64,000 nt of DNA. Origin: Pirellulaceae bacterium. GTDB lineage: Bacteria; Planctomycetota; Planctomycetia; Pirellulales; Pirellulaceae. Positions 18,147-27,901 of this stretch are shown one piece after another. The translations under genes were made by a program, and so were the position numbers. A model generated the notes under the pieces. The model made no database searches and was not told the origin of the DNA. It saw nothing but the letters and a program-made list of their open reading frames with translations. The stretch lies in the NCBI GenBank assembly GCA_026004775.1, contig BPJU01000009.1, positions 124,001 to 188,000 of the forward strand, written 5' to 3'. Position 1 is the stretch's first letter. Every line of letters begins with the position of its first letter.

Positions 18147-19625
18147 ATGCTGGTGCGCAGGGCAAGCGAGGCTTTGGCCGGAAAGGAGCTCGATGCGATT
18201 CTGGCGGGATGTTTTGAAGATGCGGGCCTCAGCGGGGTACTGGTCGAGTTGGATCGGGCGTTGGACGGGGGGCTGGAGAGGCTGCGAGCCGGCCGTGAGT
18301 TGCCGGCGGCCGTGGGCGAGACGCTGCTGTGGTATCGGCCGCCGGGGCTGGCGTGTTCGTTATTGGTGATGGTCGGTTTAGGCAAATCGTCCGACTGGGG
18401 GCCGGCGCCGCTTTATCGAGCGGTGGCGGCTGCCGCTCGCCAAGCCGCCCGCAAGCCGCGCCGCTCGGTGGCCCTCGATACGTCACTCGTCTTGAATGAT
18501 ACTTCGGTACCCACTGCGATTGCCGCCGTGCTGGCGGGCTGCCAGGGCCAGGATCTTTATCGATCCGAAAAGAAGCTGTTTGCGTTCGAGGAGCTCTGGC
18601 TGCCGGTGGGCTCCGAGAGCGATTTTCGCACCGGAGTGATCCTGGGCGAAAGCGTCAACCTGGCCCGGAGGCTGGTCGATCAGCCACCCAATGTAATCTA
18701 TCCCGGCTCGTTTGCCGAACTGGCGGCCGACCTATGCCGTGAGGTGGGGATCGAGTGTGACGTGTGGGACGAAGAGCGGCTGGAGTTCGAGCGGTGTGGG
18801 GCACTGTTGGCCGTCGGCCAAGGCTCCGCGCGACCGCCCCGGCTGCTGCTGATGCGCTATCGCGGCGGGCCGGCCGACCAGCCGCCTCTGGCGCTGGTGG
18901 GCAAGGGCGTGACGTTCGATTCCGGTGGTCTGTCGGTGAAACCGACCGAGGGGATGAAGACGATGAAGTGCGACATGGCAGGTGCCGCCACCGTGGTGGC
19001 TGCCCTGCATGCGGCCGCCCGCTTGAAACTTCCCGTCAATCTCATCGGCCTGGCCGGTCTTGTGGAAAACCTCATCAGCGGTTCCTCCTATAAACTGGGC
19101 GATGTCCTCACATCGCGCAGCGGCAAAACGATCGAAATTCTCAATACGGATGCGGAGGGGCGTTTGGTGTTGGCCGACCTGTTGGATATCGCTGTCGAGC
19201 AGGGTGCAGCAGCGCTGGTCGACGTGGCAACACTCACCGGTTCGTGCATCATCGCCTTGGGGAACCATGTGGCCGGATTGATGGGAAACCATGAAGGATG
19301 GTGCGCGCGTGTAGCCCAAGCCGCACGCCGTGCCGGAGAACCGGTCTGGCCGCTGCCCATGTATGCTGAATATGCCGAGCAACTCAGAAGCTCGATCGCC
19401 GATCTGAAGAACGTGGGCGAAGGCCGGGCAGCCGGCGCTATCGTGGCCGCCAAGTTCCTGGAAGAATTCGTGCGAGGACGCCCCTGGGTTCATCTGGATG
19501 TTGCGGGACCCGCCTTCCTGGAATCACCCAAACCCTGGTGCGACGGGGCCACCGGCGCTTTTGTTCGAACTCTAGTCGAAGTGGCTCGCCAATGGACCGG
19601 CCGAGTGGAAGAGACGGCCGGCTGA
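18147..19625 (+). CDS. pepA: Leucyl aminopeptidase (M17 family)
   Basis: This 492-residue protein is a two-metal M17 aminopeptidase that trims N-terminal residues from peptides. The active-site lysines and metal ligands are present in VGKGVTFDSGGLSVKP (K, D, K), MKCDMAGAA (D) and NTDAEGRL (D, E, R). The N-terminal 160 residues form the less conserved macro-like domain. The start ATG at 18147 follows GGGAGCC. Such proteins act as hexamers in the cytosol; in some bacteria PepA also binds DNA. Confidence 0.94.
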   Translation: MLVRRASEALAGKELDAILAGCFEDAGLSGVLVELDRALDGGLERLRAGRELPAAVGETLLWYRPPGLACSLLVMVGLGKSSDWGPAPLYRAVAAAARQAARKPRRSVALDTSLVLNDTSVPTAIAAVLAGCQGQDLYRSEKKLFAFEELWLPVGSESDFRTGVILGESVNLARRLVDQPPNVIYPGSFAELAADLCREVGIECDVWDEERLEFERCGALLAVGQGSARPPRLLLMRYRGGPADQPPLALVGKGVTFDSGGLSVKPTEGMKTMKCDMAGAATVVAALHAAARLKLPVNLIGLAGLVENLISGSSYKLGDVLTSRSGKTIEILNTDAEGRLVLADLLDIAVEQGAAALVDVATLTGSCIIALGNHVAGLMGNHEGWCARVAQAARRAGEPVWPLPMYAEYAEQLRSSIADLKNVGEGRAAGAIVAAKFLEEFVRGRPWVHLDVAGPAFLESPKPWCDGATGAFVRTLVEVARQWTGRVEETAG

Positions 19626-19677
19626 CCGGACAGGGGAACGCGTAAAAGCGGCAGGAAATGGGACAAGGAAATATCGT

Positions 19678-20982
19678 ATGCCCTGGTTTGTGGAACGTTC
19701 CGCCGAGATCTCGACCGAAAGAATGCTCCAGCTTGTGCGGCAGGCGGTGGTCGAGGCACGCCGGCGGCTCTGCGCTTCTCCCCGGCGGGTCCTCCTGCTT
19801 CCCCCCGACATAACCCGAATGCACTCCGGCGCCGGCTGGATCACCGAAGCCTTCTACAATATATTCGATGACGAAGCCGAAGTGCATGTCATTCCCACTC
19901 TCGGGCAACACGAACCGCACACTCCCGAACAAAACCGCGTCATGTTCGGCCAGATCCCTCTTTCCCAGATCCATCCCCATGATTGGCGGTCGGGAGTGGT
20001 ACACCTGGGCGATGTGCCGGCCGATTACGTCCGCGATGTCACCTCCGGTGCAGCCGATTGGAGCATTCCGATCTGGCTGAACGATAAACTCATGAAAGAA
20101 TCCTGGGATCTTATTATTCATATCGGCCACGTGGTCCCTCACGAAGTGTTAGGATTTGCGAATCATAATAAGAATTATTTTATCGGTTTGGGAGGCAAAG
20201 AAACCATCTGTACTTCTCACATGGCTGCGGCATGCTGCGGTATTGAAAACAATCTTGGCAATCTCCTTACGCCGATACGAAAATGTTTCAATAAGGCGGA
20301 AGAAGATTTTCTGGCGGATTTGCCGGACTTTTATGTGCAACTGGTTTTGGCAAGGAACACCCGAGGCAAGTTGGTTCATACCGGCGTGTACGTGGGTGAC
20401 GATTTGGAGACGTACCTGGAGGCCGCTCGCCAGTCGCGGCAGCAAAACATCACGGTGCTGGATCGCCCCATCGAGAAAGTCGTCTGCTACATGCAGCCCG
20501 ACGAGTTTGCCAGCACGTGGGTGGCCAACAAGGCGATTTACCGCACCCGCATGGCGGTGGCCGATGGAGGTGAGTTGTTGGTGATCGCGCCGGGATTGAA
20601 ACGCTTCGGGGAACAGCCGGAGGTGGATCGGTTGATTCGCAAGTATGGCTACTGCGGGACACGGACGGTGCTGGAGCGATACCGGGAGGATGCGGAGCTG
20701 CGGGATCTGGCTCATGCCGCCGCTCACCTTATCCACGGATCGACCGAGGGCCGGTTCCGCGTGACATACGCGCCGGGGCATTTGACGCGTGATGAGATCG
20801 AACAGGTGGGCTTCGGCTACGCGGATCTCCACGAAGTTTGGGAGCGCTATTCGCCCCAGCAGCGCCAGGAAGGATGGCATGAAGCGAACGGTGAGCGGTT
20901 TTATTTTATTCCCACTCCTTCGGCGGGATTATGGGCGACGGCCGAAAAGCTGTATGGGCGCCCGAGCGGCTTCGGGGAGTGA
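19678..20982 (+). CDS. LarA-like (DUF2088-type) racemase/epimerase family protein
   Basis: This 434-residue protein resembles the lactate racemase LarA superfamily: LLPPDITRMHSGAGW near residue 45, and GHVVPHEVLGFANHNKNYFIGLGGKETI near residue 150, where LarA has the histidines and lysine that hold its nickel-pincer cofactor. The second block has H-(4)-H and GGK, but the sequence is distant, so the substrate is unknown and may be a sugar acid rather than lactate. It starts 52 bp after pepA on the same strand. No cofactor genes (larB, larC, larE) lie in the window. Confidence 0.7.
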   Translation: MPWFVERSAEISTERMLQLVRQAVVEARRRLCASPRRVLLLPPDITRMHSGAGWITEAFYNIFDDEAEVHVIPTLGQHEPHTPEQNRVMFGQIPLSQIHPHDWRSGVVHLGDVPADYVRDVTSGAADWSIPIWLNDKLMKESWDLIIHIGHVVPHEVLGFANHNKNYFIGLGGKETICTSHMAAACCGIENNLGNLLTPIRKCFNKAEEDFLADLPDFYVQLVLARNTRGKLVHTGVYVGDDLETYLEAARQSRQQNITVLDRPIEKVVCYMQPDEFASTWVANKAIYRTRMAVADGGELLVIAPGLKRFGEQPEVDRLIRKYGYCGTRTVLERYREDAELRDLAHAAAHLIHGSTEGRFRVTYAPGHLTRDEIEQVGFGYADLHEVWERYSPQQRQEGWHEANGERFYFIPTPSAGLWATAEKLYGRPSGFGE

Positions 20983-21009
20983 GGGCGGGTTGGAGGGCGA
21001 GGGCCATCG

Positions 21010-21699
21010 ATGGGCTGGGGCGTGTCGGGCTTGTTCCTGATCGTGGCTTTGGTGCCTCTGGCCGGCTACCTGGCTTTGCTGGGCATCACCCAGTGCCGCC
21101 GCCGGCCTTTCGTAACAACCGGCAGTCGTGACATGGCTGCTTTGGGATTGGCATTGATCGGGTGCGTGCTGGCCGGCCCCATGCAGCTCTTGATGCCGTT
21201 GGCCGCCGCTTACCAATTCGGCCCCTATGTGTGGCTGTTGCTGGCCCTGCTCTATCTGCTGAGCCTGGCCATGCTCGCCTTGGCAGCCCGGCCCCGACTG
21301 GTGATCTACAACGCCACATTCGATCAGGTCCGGCCGCTGCTGGCCGACGTCGTATTTCGGCTGGATGCCGAAGCTCGCTGGGCAGGGGAATGCGTGAATT
21401 TGCCGAATCTGGGCGTGCAATTCCATATCACGGCCAGCCCCCTGATGCATACCGTGCAATTGATCGCTGTAGGCCGCCGCCAGTCAATCGACGGATGGAA
21501 GAAACTGGAGCGTTCGTTGGCCCCCCGGCTCAGGCAAGTCAAAAGCCGCCGGCACCCGCTGGCGTGGCTGTTGCTGGCCAGTGCCGGGGTACTGCTCGCC
21601 ATTTCGGTGGCCCAAGTGGTACACGACCCGCGCGCACTGCATGCCGAATTGCTCGACACGCTGCGCCTGTCGCCTCCTCTCCCCGCCCGCCAAGGGTAG
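21010..21699 (+). CDS. Membrane protein of unknown function
   Basis: I do not recognise this 229-residue protein. It has a membrane segment at about residues 5-27, two more between 43 and 93, a soluble middle of about 95 residues with acidic and basic patches (residues 95-185), and a last membrane segment near 187-205. It starts 27 bp after the LarA-like gene, so the two may be co-transcribed. GGAGGGCGAGG lies just upstream of the ATG. It converges on the serpin gene. Confidence 0.65.
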   Translation: MGWGVSGLFLIVALVPLAGYLALLGITQCRRRPFVTTGSRDMAALGLALIGCVLAGPMQLLMPLAAAYQFGPYVWLLLALLYLLSLAMLALAARPRLVIYNATFDQVRPLLADVVFRLDAEARWAGECVNLPNLGVQFHITASPLMHTVQLIAVGRRQSIDGWKKLERSLAPRLRQVKSRRHPLAWLLLASAGVLLAISVAQVVHDPRALHAELLDTLRLSPPLPARQG

Positions 21700-21835
21700 C
21701 CAGCAGAAGCTGAACGCATCTATAGAAAAAACTATCTGCCGGGATAGGCTGGGATACCACAAAAAGCTACGCGTAGAATCGAAAAGTGACCGAGGGAAAT
21801 CCCGTGGCGGCAGCGGCCGGCCTGCACCGCTTCGC

Positions 21836-23326
21836 TTACGATTCCGGTCCCATGTATCGCCCCAGGAAAAGAATGGCTCCGGTCGGCCGATGGCGAATCA
21901 GAAACACGAACGGATGGTCGGCACGGAAGGTCGCTTGGTCTACCGGCGCCGCCGTTGCCTCGAAAACGATTCCCGTCGCCGCAGCCGCCTCCGTCCCCTG
22001 CTCGTTGACGTCCAGAAACGACTGATGCACGGCGGCTGATACGAAGAGCCGCTCCCGGTCGGTGATGCCCCCAAAGTCCGCTGCCCGGGCATCGAAAGCC
22101 CGCCGGATTCCGAGCGCTTTCAGCGGCTCGGCCAGCATCAACCGCTTTTCCAGCCGAAACTTGGGAAAAAACACTTCCACGCGCCGCGGGCGGAGCTGGT
22201 CGAGCCACTTGCCAAGTGTCGCCGCATCGAGCCGAGCCTCCAGCTCTTCGAGACCGTCGCGTTTTTCCGGCAACAATACCACCATCGACACCGACTTGCT
22301 CTTGCCATACGGCATCTCCAGAATCTGAACACCATCCTGCTGACTGTAACCGAATGTCGCCGAACGGTGCATCAACGGCACGCTGACCTGGCCTCCACCG
22401 GCACGATAAAAAGGTGAGTCTCGAGTAGCACCGGCCACAAATGGTTCCGACCACCGGCCATAAAAATAGATGGCATTGACAAGGACCAGCCTGGTCCTGT
22501 CGTTAAACATGTCATCCGTAACGAGATTTTCGATCTTACCCGCTGTCTGGTGTTCAACCCACTGGTTGATCTGATCGGCTACCCCGGGTTGCAAGAAATC
22601 CACCAGTGAAATTTCCGCTTTATAATAGTCGCGAGTCAAGGCAAGAAACGTGCCGCGAATGGGAAACCCTTTTTGACCATACAAACGATTGGCCATGCGC
22701 AATTGATAGTCGTCGGTCGCTGCGGCTTTTGTAGCATCGGATTGGTCCTGGCCTGACGCGGGAAATACTTGTTGCTGGAACCACGCAAGTGCCAGGTGTG
22801 TGCGGTCTGTAGTCCAAGGGAGGCCGAGGCCATCCGCCAATTCACGCTGTGTTTCGCCTCGAGCACCGCCGGCGGCCATTGCAAAAGCGGTCGTCAGGCT
22901 GGCCGGCGAAAAGAACAAACTCGCTCCTTCGTCTTTTCTCAGTTCGCGATACAGCCGCAATGCGAATTCGGTATTTCCTGATACCAATTTGCTTGTATCT
23001 TGCCGGATAGATTGATAAGGATCCTCAAGTTGTCGGATATTTTCATCAGCCACATAGGCTTCCGTTCCATCTTCGGCACGAACGCGCCAATAACTGCCGG
23101 CCTGCTGGAGCACGCGGAGGCGGAATCCTCGGGGCCACCGGCCATCGGGCGGGCGCATTTGTGCAGGTGACACCAGGTAATATTCGGCCTCCGCAGTCAG
23201 TTCGTGTGTAAGAAGAAGTTTTTCGATTGGGGTTGCTCCTGTCGGGCTGCTGAAAACGGAAAGTAGTGCCAGGGACAGCAATACTCGTTCCGGTCGCGGT
23301 CGGCGACTGCACTTCGGGCATCTCAT
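21836..23326 (-). CDS. Secreted serpin with N-terminal SH3-like segment
   Basis: This 496-residue protein has a signal peptide (basic start, hydrophobic residues 15-27, cleavage near 31), then residues 35-98 that look SH3-like (YWRVRAEDGTEAYV), and a serpin domain from about 113. Serpin marks include FFSPASLTTAFAMAAGGARGET, NAIYFYGRW and the C-terminal HPFVFLI. The reactive-centre loop lies at about 444-467, with the hinge GTEAAAAT that inhibitory serpins need for loop insertion. By count from the hinge, P1 is a small residue (T or A), which suggests an elastase- or subtilisin-like target. The start has GGAGG eight bases upstream. Confidence 0.92.
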   Translation of the reverse strand: MRCPKCSRRPRPERVLLSLALLSVFSSPTGATPIEKLLLTHELTAEAEYYLVSPAQMRPPDGRWPRGFRLRVLQQAGSYWRVRAEDGTEAYVADENIRQLEDPYQSIRQDTSKLVSGNTEFALRLYRELRKDEGASLFFSPASLTTAFAMAAGGARGETQRELADGLGLPWTTDRTHLALAWFQQQVFPASGQDQSDATKAAATDDYQLRMANRLYGQKGFPIRGTFLALTRDYYKAEISLVDFLQPGVADQINQWVEHQTAGKIENLVTDDMFNDRTRLVLVNAIYFYGRWSEPFVAGATRDSPFYRAGGGQVSVPLMHRSATFGYSQQDGVQILEMPYGKSKSVSMVVLLPEKRDGLEELEARLDAATLGKWLDQLRPRRVEVFFPKFRLEKRLMLAEPLKALGIRRAFDARAADFGGITDRERLFVSAAVHQSFLDVNEQGTEAAAATGIVFEATAAPVDQATFRADHPFVFLIRHRPTGAILFLGRYMGPES

Positions 23327-23416
23327 TGTCCGCCTCCTTCAAGCGCGTTCCCCGACCCGTCCCGCTGGTCCCTTGAGGAATTCACCGGCAGGTCGGTTGG
23401 GTGCCAGGCCGCCGCT

Positions 23417-24733
23417 TCAGGCGAATTCCCACGGGTTCCGCTCAGGCCGTGCCACCAGCATGTTGGCTTCCGGCTGGTCAGGGGAACGCAGCTTGTCCGG
23501 GTCGAAGCGGAGCTTGCGGCCCAGCACCCAGGCAATGGCGGCGGCATGGGCGGCGGCGTGCGAATGCAACATCACGCGATGGTTACATACCGGCAACTTT
23601 CGGTTCTTGACGCAGTCAAAGAAGTTCCGGGCGTGTTCCGACACGTCCAGCCCGCGCACGCGCCGATACTGCGGCACCTCCTTTTCCAGACGCTCCGGTT
23701 TGACCACCAATCCCCCTTCATCACCCGTTTCTACCCAACCGTCTTCGCCCACATAGCGCACGGGGCAGGTTCCTAATGCGGTGATGAATTTAGGACTGCG
23801 GTCGCCAAAGGGCGTCTTGAGAAACTCCAGATACGCCACCACACCACTGGCGTACCGGCACGCGATCTTGTCCTCCATCGGTTCAAACTCGACCGGCGTG
23901 GTATCGTCGGCATCCAGCACCCACTGGCACAGGTCCAGCGTGTGCGCGCCCCAGTCGAGTATTCGGGCACCGGAATCAAAATCCCAATAGCCGCGCCATC
24001 CGCCTTTGACGTAGGCCTGGTTGTAGGGTCGCCAGGGTGCCGGGCCGAGCCACAAGTTCCAGTCCACCAGATCACGTGCCGGAAGCGGTTCTGCCGGCAG
24101 CCAATCGTTTTTCAGCAGCGGTTCATAGACCGAAGCATGCAGAGTGTGGAGTTTGCCGAGCTTGCCGCTGCGTGCCAGATCGACGGCGGTCTGGAAATTG
24201 GGAACACTTCGCCGCTGCGTCCCGGCTTGGAAAATGCGTCCGGTTCGTTCGAACGTCTGAGCCAGCCGCTGGCACAGCTCGATCGTCAACCCGCACGGCT
24301 TTTCGCAATACACATCCTTGCCTGCTTCGGCGGCCATGATCGCAGCCGGAGCGTGCCACCGGTCTCCCGTGGCGATCAACACCGCATCGATGTCTTTGCG
24401 TGCCAATAACTCCCGCATGTCGCGATACACAGCGCAATCCTGGTTGCCATAGTACTCGTCAACCAATCGCTTCCCTGCATTGCGCCGTTCGGCTTGCACG
24501 TCGGCAATAGCCAGGCAGCGCACATCCGGCAACTTCAACATGGCATTCAAATCATAAGTGGCCCTCGGTCCGATACCGATCACTCCCAGCCCGATTCGCT
24601 CGCTGGGCGCCACCTGCCCACTGGCTCCCACAGCCGATGCCGACACAAACCACGGAACGGCCACCGAAGCGACCGCCGACTGCTGGAGAAATTGCCGGCG
24701 CGTCTTGCCCTGGTTCGTCTGCCTGCCAGCCAT
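23417..24733 (-). CDS. Tat-exported Gfo/Idh/MocA-family oxidoreductase
   Basis: This 438-residue protein begins with a twin-arginine signal (TRRQFLQQSAVASVAVPWF), followed by the NAD(P)-binding fold GLGVIGIGPRATYDL. The family signature CEKPCGLTIE contains the catalytic lysine, and WDFDSGARILDWGAHTLDL the later histidine. Such enzymes oxidise or epimerise sugars and related compounds; many copies with Tat signals are typical of planctomycetes. The substrate cannot be told from sequence. The gene runs in the same direction as the serpin gene, 90 bp upstream of it. Confidence 0.9.
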   Translation of the reverse strand: MAGRQTNQGKTRRQFLQQSAVASVAVPWFVSASAVGASGQVAPSERIGLGVIGIGPRATYDLNAMLKLPDVRCLAIADVQAERRNAGKRLVDEYYGNQDCAVYRDMRELLARKDIDAVLIATGDRWHAPAAIMAAEAGKDVYCEKPCGLTIELCQRLAQTFERTGRIFQAGTQRRSVPNFQTAVDLARSGKLGKLHTLHASVYEPLLKNDWLPAEPLPARDLVDWNLWLGPAPWRPYNQAYVKGGWRGYWDFDSGARILDWGAHTLDLCQWVLDADDTTPVEFEPMEDKIACRYASGVVAYLEFLKTPFGDRSPKFITALGTCPVRYVGEDGWVETGDEGGLVVKPERLEKEVPQYRRVRGLDVSEHARNFFDCVKNRKLPVCNHRVMLHSHAAAHAAAIAWVLGRKLRFDPDKLRSPDQPEANMLVARPERNPWEFA

Positions 24734-25352
24734 CTTGTCACTCCTTATGCTACGCCGATGCTTTGACGATCATGCCCGAAAAGTCTCTCTCCGCGTGGGC
24801 CTCAACCGCCCTCGCCGATCTCTCGAATTCAGTTGACACAGCCAATCCAAAACCTTTTCGTGCGGTTCCACACCCGGTCCGAACGCAAATCGATCGTTGC
24901 CCGCGGCCCGCTTCCATACTTTTACCCGTTGGGCCTGCCGCCAGCAATGCGCCCGTACTGCGGCTGCGCCATCCCGCCTGCCGGAAAGCGACCGTAGCGG
25001 AAGTTATCCGACCGCCCCATGTCCGCCCCCCAAGGGCCGGCTCGAAGTTTCCAGCACTGTGGTGCGTATCCGCAAGCGCTCGGAACCGACTTATTGAGCA
25101 GAGCACGCCGGTTTTCTGAACGGGCATTTCGCGCGGCCTTTTTGTGGGGACTTTTTGTGGAAACCTTTTCCGTTTTCGGATATGATCGTGTTCCAGTTGC
25201 AGCCCCATTTTTGCTAAACCCGCCTGCACGCACGTTCCGCCTCGGACACTTGAGAGGCGTTGGCCGGTTACGACAATTCGCACCGCCCTTGGTGAAAATG
25301 AGCTAAATGAGCGTGAACGAAGTTGTGGGCTCCCTGGCCAAGGAGTTGATGT
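24734..25352. other. Intergenic region without recognisable gene
   Basis: These 619 bp separate two divergent genes (the oxidoreductase and the G8-domain gene), so they should hold both promoters. Open frames here, including one of 177 codons on the minus strand, have no domain, no ribosome binding site and a composition unlike neighbouring genes. I see no repeat or RNA gene. AAGGAG at 25340-25345 is the ribosome binding site of the gene at 25353. Confidence 0.5.
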
Positions 25353-26891
25353 ATGTCGTCACGTATCGTTGGGTATCTTTTGGCTGGATTTGCGGCGGTG
25401 GTGGGTTACGGGGCCTATTGCCGGGCGAACGGTGAAGAGCGCGCTGACTTCTCGATCCACTCGGTGCGTGACGGGCGGTGGTCGGATCCCCAGACCTGGC
25501 AGCCGCAGCGAGTGCCCGGTGAGGGCGATCGGGTGTTGATTTCGCGCGGGACGCAAGTCGAGTACGACGTCAAGAGCAAGGAAGTAATACGGCTGGTTCA
25601 GGTTGTGGGCACGCTCCGTTTTGCCCAGGACCGCGACACCGAGCTGAATGTCGGGCTGTTGGTGGTGGCACATCATGATCAGTGTCACGAGAACGGTTTT
25701 GCTTGTGACTTCGAGGGGGCGACAGCCGGTCCGGAAACTCCCGACGGCCAGTGGCCGACGCTGCTGGTGGGCACACCCGACCAGCCTATTCCGGCCCAGC
25801 ATACGGCCCGTATCCGGCTGCACTTTTTGCCCGGGATGAACCCGGATGATGCACCTGCCATCGCCTGTTGCGCGGGCAGGATGGAGATCCACGGCAGCCC
25901 TCTGGGGCGCACCTGGCTCAAATTGGCCGCTGACGCACGCCCCGGCGATGAGCAGGTCATTGTCGATGTGTCGGGTGACACGGACGAAGTATTGGAGTCG
26001 CCGTCAAGAGGTTCGAGCAACAGCCGCCACCCGCTGTCCGGCTGGCGCATCGGGGATGAACTGATCATCACAGCCACGCAGCGGAGTGCCGAAGGAGGAT
26101 CGTTCCGGCAGGGAAAACAGGCCCAAACCGAACTGCGGCGGATCAAGGAGATACAAGGCACGAAACTGATCCTCGATCGACCACTGGCCTACGCCCATTC
26201 AGGAACGGGCGAGTTCCGCTCTGAAGTCGCCAATCTGTCGCGCAATGTCATTATCGAAAGCGCCGACCCGCAGGGGGTGCGGGGCCACACCGTCTATCAT
26301 GCATTCAGTCGAGGCAGCATCAGTTACGCCCGCTTTGCTCACCTGGGTAAAGAAGGTGTCCTGGGCCGCTACCCGATTCACTACCATCTGGTGGGCGATT
26401 CGATGCGCGGCAGCAGCGTGGTGGGAGTCGCCATCGTCGACTCGCACAATCGCTGGGTAACGATCCACGGGACACATTACTTGCTGGTACGTGATTGCAT
26501 CGGCTACCGCAGTGTGGGGCACGGCTTTTTCATGGAAGACGGCACAGAAATCTATAACTTGTTGGATCGCAATCTGGCGGTCCACGCCTTCCAGGGAAAG
26601 CGACTTCCGAAACAGGTGCTTCCTTTCGATCCGAATGACGGGGCCGGGTTTTGGTGGGCCAACGGCCGCAACACGTTCGTGCGAAACGTGTCGGCCGAGA
26701 ACGATCATTATGGATTTCGGTACGACATGCAGCATTCGCGTTACTTCGACGCTCACCTGCCCATCCTGCAACCCGACGGCAGCTATCGGAAAGTGGACGT
26801 CCGGACGATCGGGATCTGGAGATTTGAGGACAACGAAGTGCATTCGGAGGGTTTTTATGGGGTGCTGATTGCCGCCAACGGGGATGCGTAA
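25353..26891 (+). CDS. G8-domain beta-helix protein, first part (ends at an in-frame TAA)
   Basis: These 512 residues hold a signal peptide (residues 1-26) and a G8 domain (GRWSDPQTWQPQRVPGEGDRV, residues 40-170). A right-handed parallel beta-helix follows, with IHYHLVGD and GHGFFMEDG as in CEMIP- and fibrocystin-like proteins. The frame stops at TAA 26889-26891, just after IAANGDA. The same frame stays open straight after it and continues the protein to 27851. This is therefore the first part of an 832-codon gene broken by one nonsense codon, a sequencing error or readthrough. Likely secreted; carbohydrate binding or cleavage is inference. Confidence 0.8.
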   Translation: MSSRIVGYLLAGFAAVVGYGAYCRANGEERADFSIHSVRDGRWSDPQTWQPQRVPGEGDRVLISRGTQVEYDVKSKEVIRLVQVVGTLRFAQDRDTELNVGLLVVAHHDQCHENGFACDFEGATAGPETPDGQWPTLLVGTPDQPIPAQHTARIRLHFLPGMNPDDAPAIACCAGRMEIHGSPLGRTWLKLAADARPGDEQVIVDVSGDTDEVLESPSRGSSNSRHPLSGWRIGDELIITATQRSAEGGSFRQGKQAQTELRRIKEIQGTKLILDRPLAYAHSGTGEFRSEVANLSRNVIIESADPQGVRGHTVYHAFSRGSISYARFAHLGKEGVLGRYPIHYHLVGDSMRGSSVVGVAIVDSHNRWVTIHGTHYLLVRDCIGYRSVGHGFFMEDGTEIYNLLDRNLAVHAFQGKRLPKQVLPFDPNDGAGFWWANGRNTFVRNVSAENDHYGFRYDMQHSRYFDAHLPILQPDGSYRKVDVRTIGIWRFEDNEVHSEGFYGVLIAANGDA

Positions 26892-26918
26892 CCGGATACT
26901 CCGATCCGCACGCCCCAG

Positions 26919-27851
26919 ATGTTGGAAGCGATCCGCCGCATCGACTGGACGGGGCCCGACACACGGCATCCGCATGTGATCCGCAACCTGAAGATTTGGG
27001 GCGCTCATTACGCCTTTCGCCCCCACATTCCCTCGATGCTGGTAGAAAATCTCAGAATCCACGATGCAGCGTACGCGATCTACAGGCCGGCCTTCGAAAA
27101 TCATGTCTATCGAAACGTCCATATTTCGATGGTGGATGCTGAGCCGTTCAACCGAGCCATGGATGATGCCAGTGCGCAAACGGGCGTCATCACGGTCGAC
27201 GGCCTGAAATTCACCACGGGCTACGGCAACCGCTCGACCCCTTTGATCCAGCTCAGCGACTTGAATCTCAGCGGCCATGCAGCCACGCATCTGCGCAATG
27301 TGAGCGTGGAACGCCCACCGAATTATCGGGACCGCTGGCCTCTGGTAAACCGCGGCGTGGGGCCGCGGGTCCCTCCCATTCTGCCCGGCGTCCCGATCTA
27401 TATTCACGACTACTACGGGCCCGGACGCCACGCCAAGATCGTCAGCACCGCAGCCCGTGATCTGCTGGAGGACGGCGACGATTACCGGGAAGAGCCCCCG
27501 TTGACCGGCGACGAGTCGCGGGTAGCGGAAGTGACGGGTATCCTGTGGCCGGAACTGCTGGAACCGGTCGATGATGTCCCGCCAGCAACCATCGTTCTGT
27601 CGGTGCAACGAAAAGACGGCCAGCTCGTGATACGCGGCGTCTCACACGACAACGGTGAGATCGTCAAAGTCGAAGTGAACTCGGTTGCGGCCCGGATCGT
27701 CTCGCGCAACAGTGGCGTCGTCGACTGGCTGGCACTCCTGCCGATCCCCGAAGACGGGCAACTGATTGCCCGAGCCGCCGACGATGCCGGCAATGTCGAA
27801 CAAACGGCACATCGCGTTCGCCTGGTCCAGTGGCTGGAAGCGAGTCAATGA
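26919..27851 (+). CDS. G8-domain beta-helix protein, second part (after in-frame TAA)
   Basis: This part lies in exactly the same frame as the gene at 25353; only the TAA at 26889-26891 divides them. The nine codons between that TAA and the ATG at 26919 (PDTPIRTPQ) also look coding. It continues the beta-helix (residues 1-150), with repeated N-L-I type strands and PSMLVENLRIHDA. It ends with a domain of about 100 residues (PATIVLSVQRKDGQLVIRGV, then IARAADDAGN) like an Ig-type or Big domain. It has no signal peptide and no convincing ribosome binding site, so it is unlikely to be made alone. Confidence 0.7.
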   Translation: MLEAIRRIDWTGPDTRHPHVIRNLKIWGAHYAFRPHIPSMLVENLRIHDAAYAIYRPAFENHVYRNVHISMVDAEPFNRAMDDASAQTGVITVDGLKFTTGYGNRSTPLIQLSDLNLSGHAATHLRNVSVERPPNYRDRWPLVNRGVGPRVPPILPGVPIYIHDYYGPGRHAKIVSTAARDLLEDGDDYREEPPLTGDESRVAEVTGILWPELLEPVDDVPPATIVLSVQRKDGQLVIRGVSHDNGEIVKVEVNSVAARIVSRNSGVVDWLALLPIPEDGQLIARAADDAGNVEQTAHRVRLVQWLEASQ

Positions 27852-27901
27852 GACGCCCGGCGCTCGGCTCGCCCGCACCCATCACCGGCCGGCAACGGGT
27901 T

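Noticed and set aside
24750-25283. 177-codon frame on the minus strand in the gap upstream of the G8-domain gene
   Set aside because: No ribosome binding site, no domain, and a composition rich in Arg and Gly as in random GC-rich frames.
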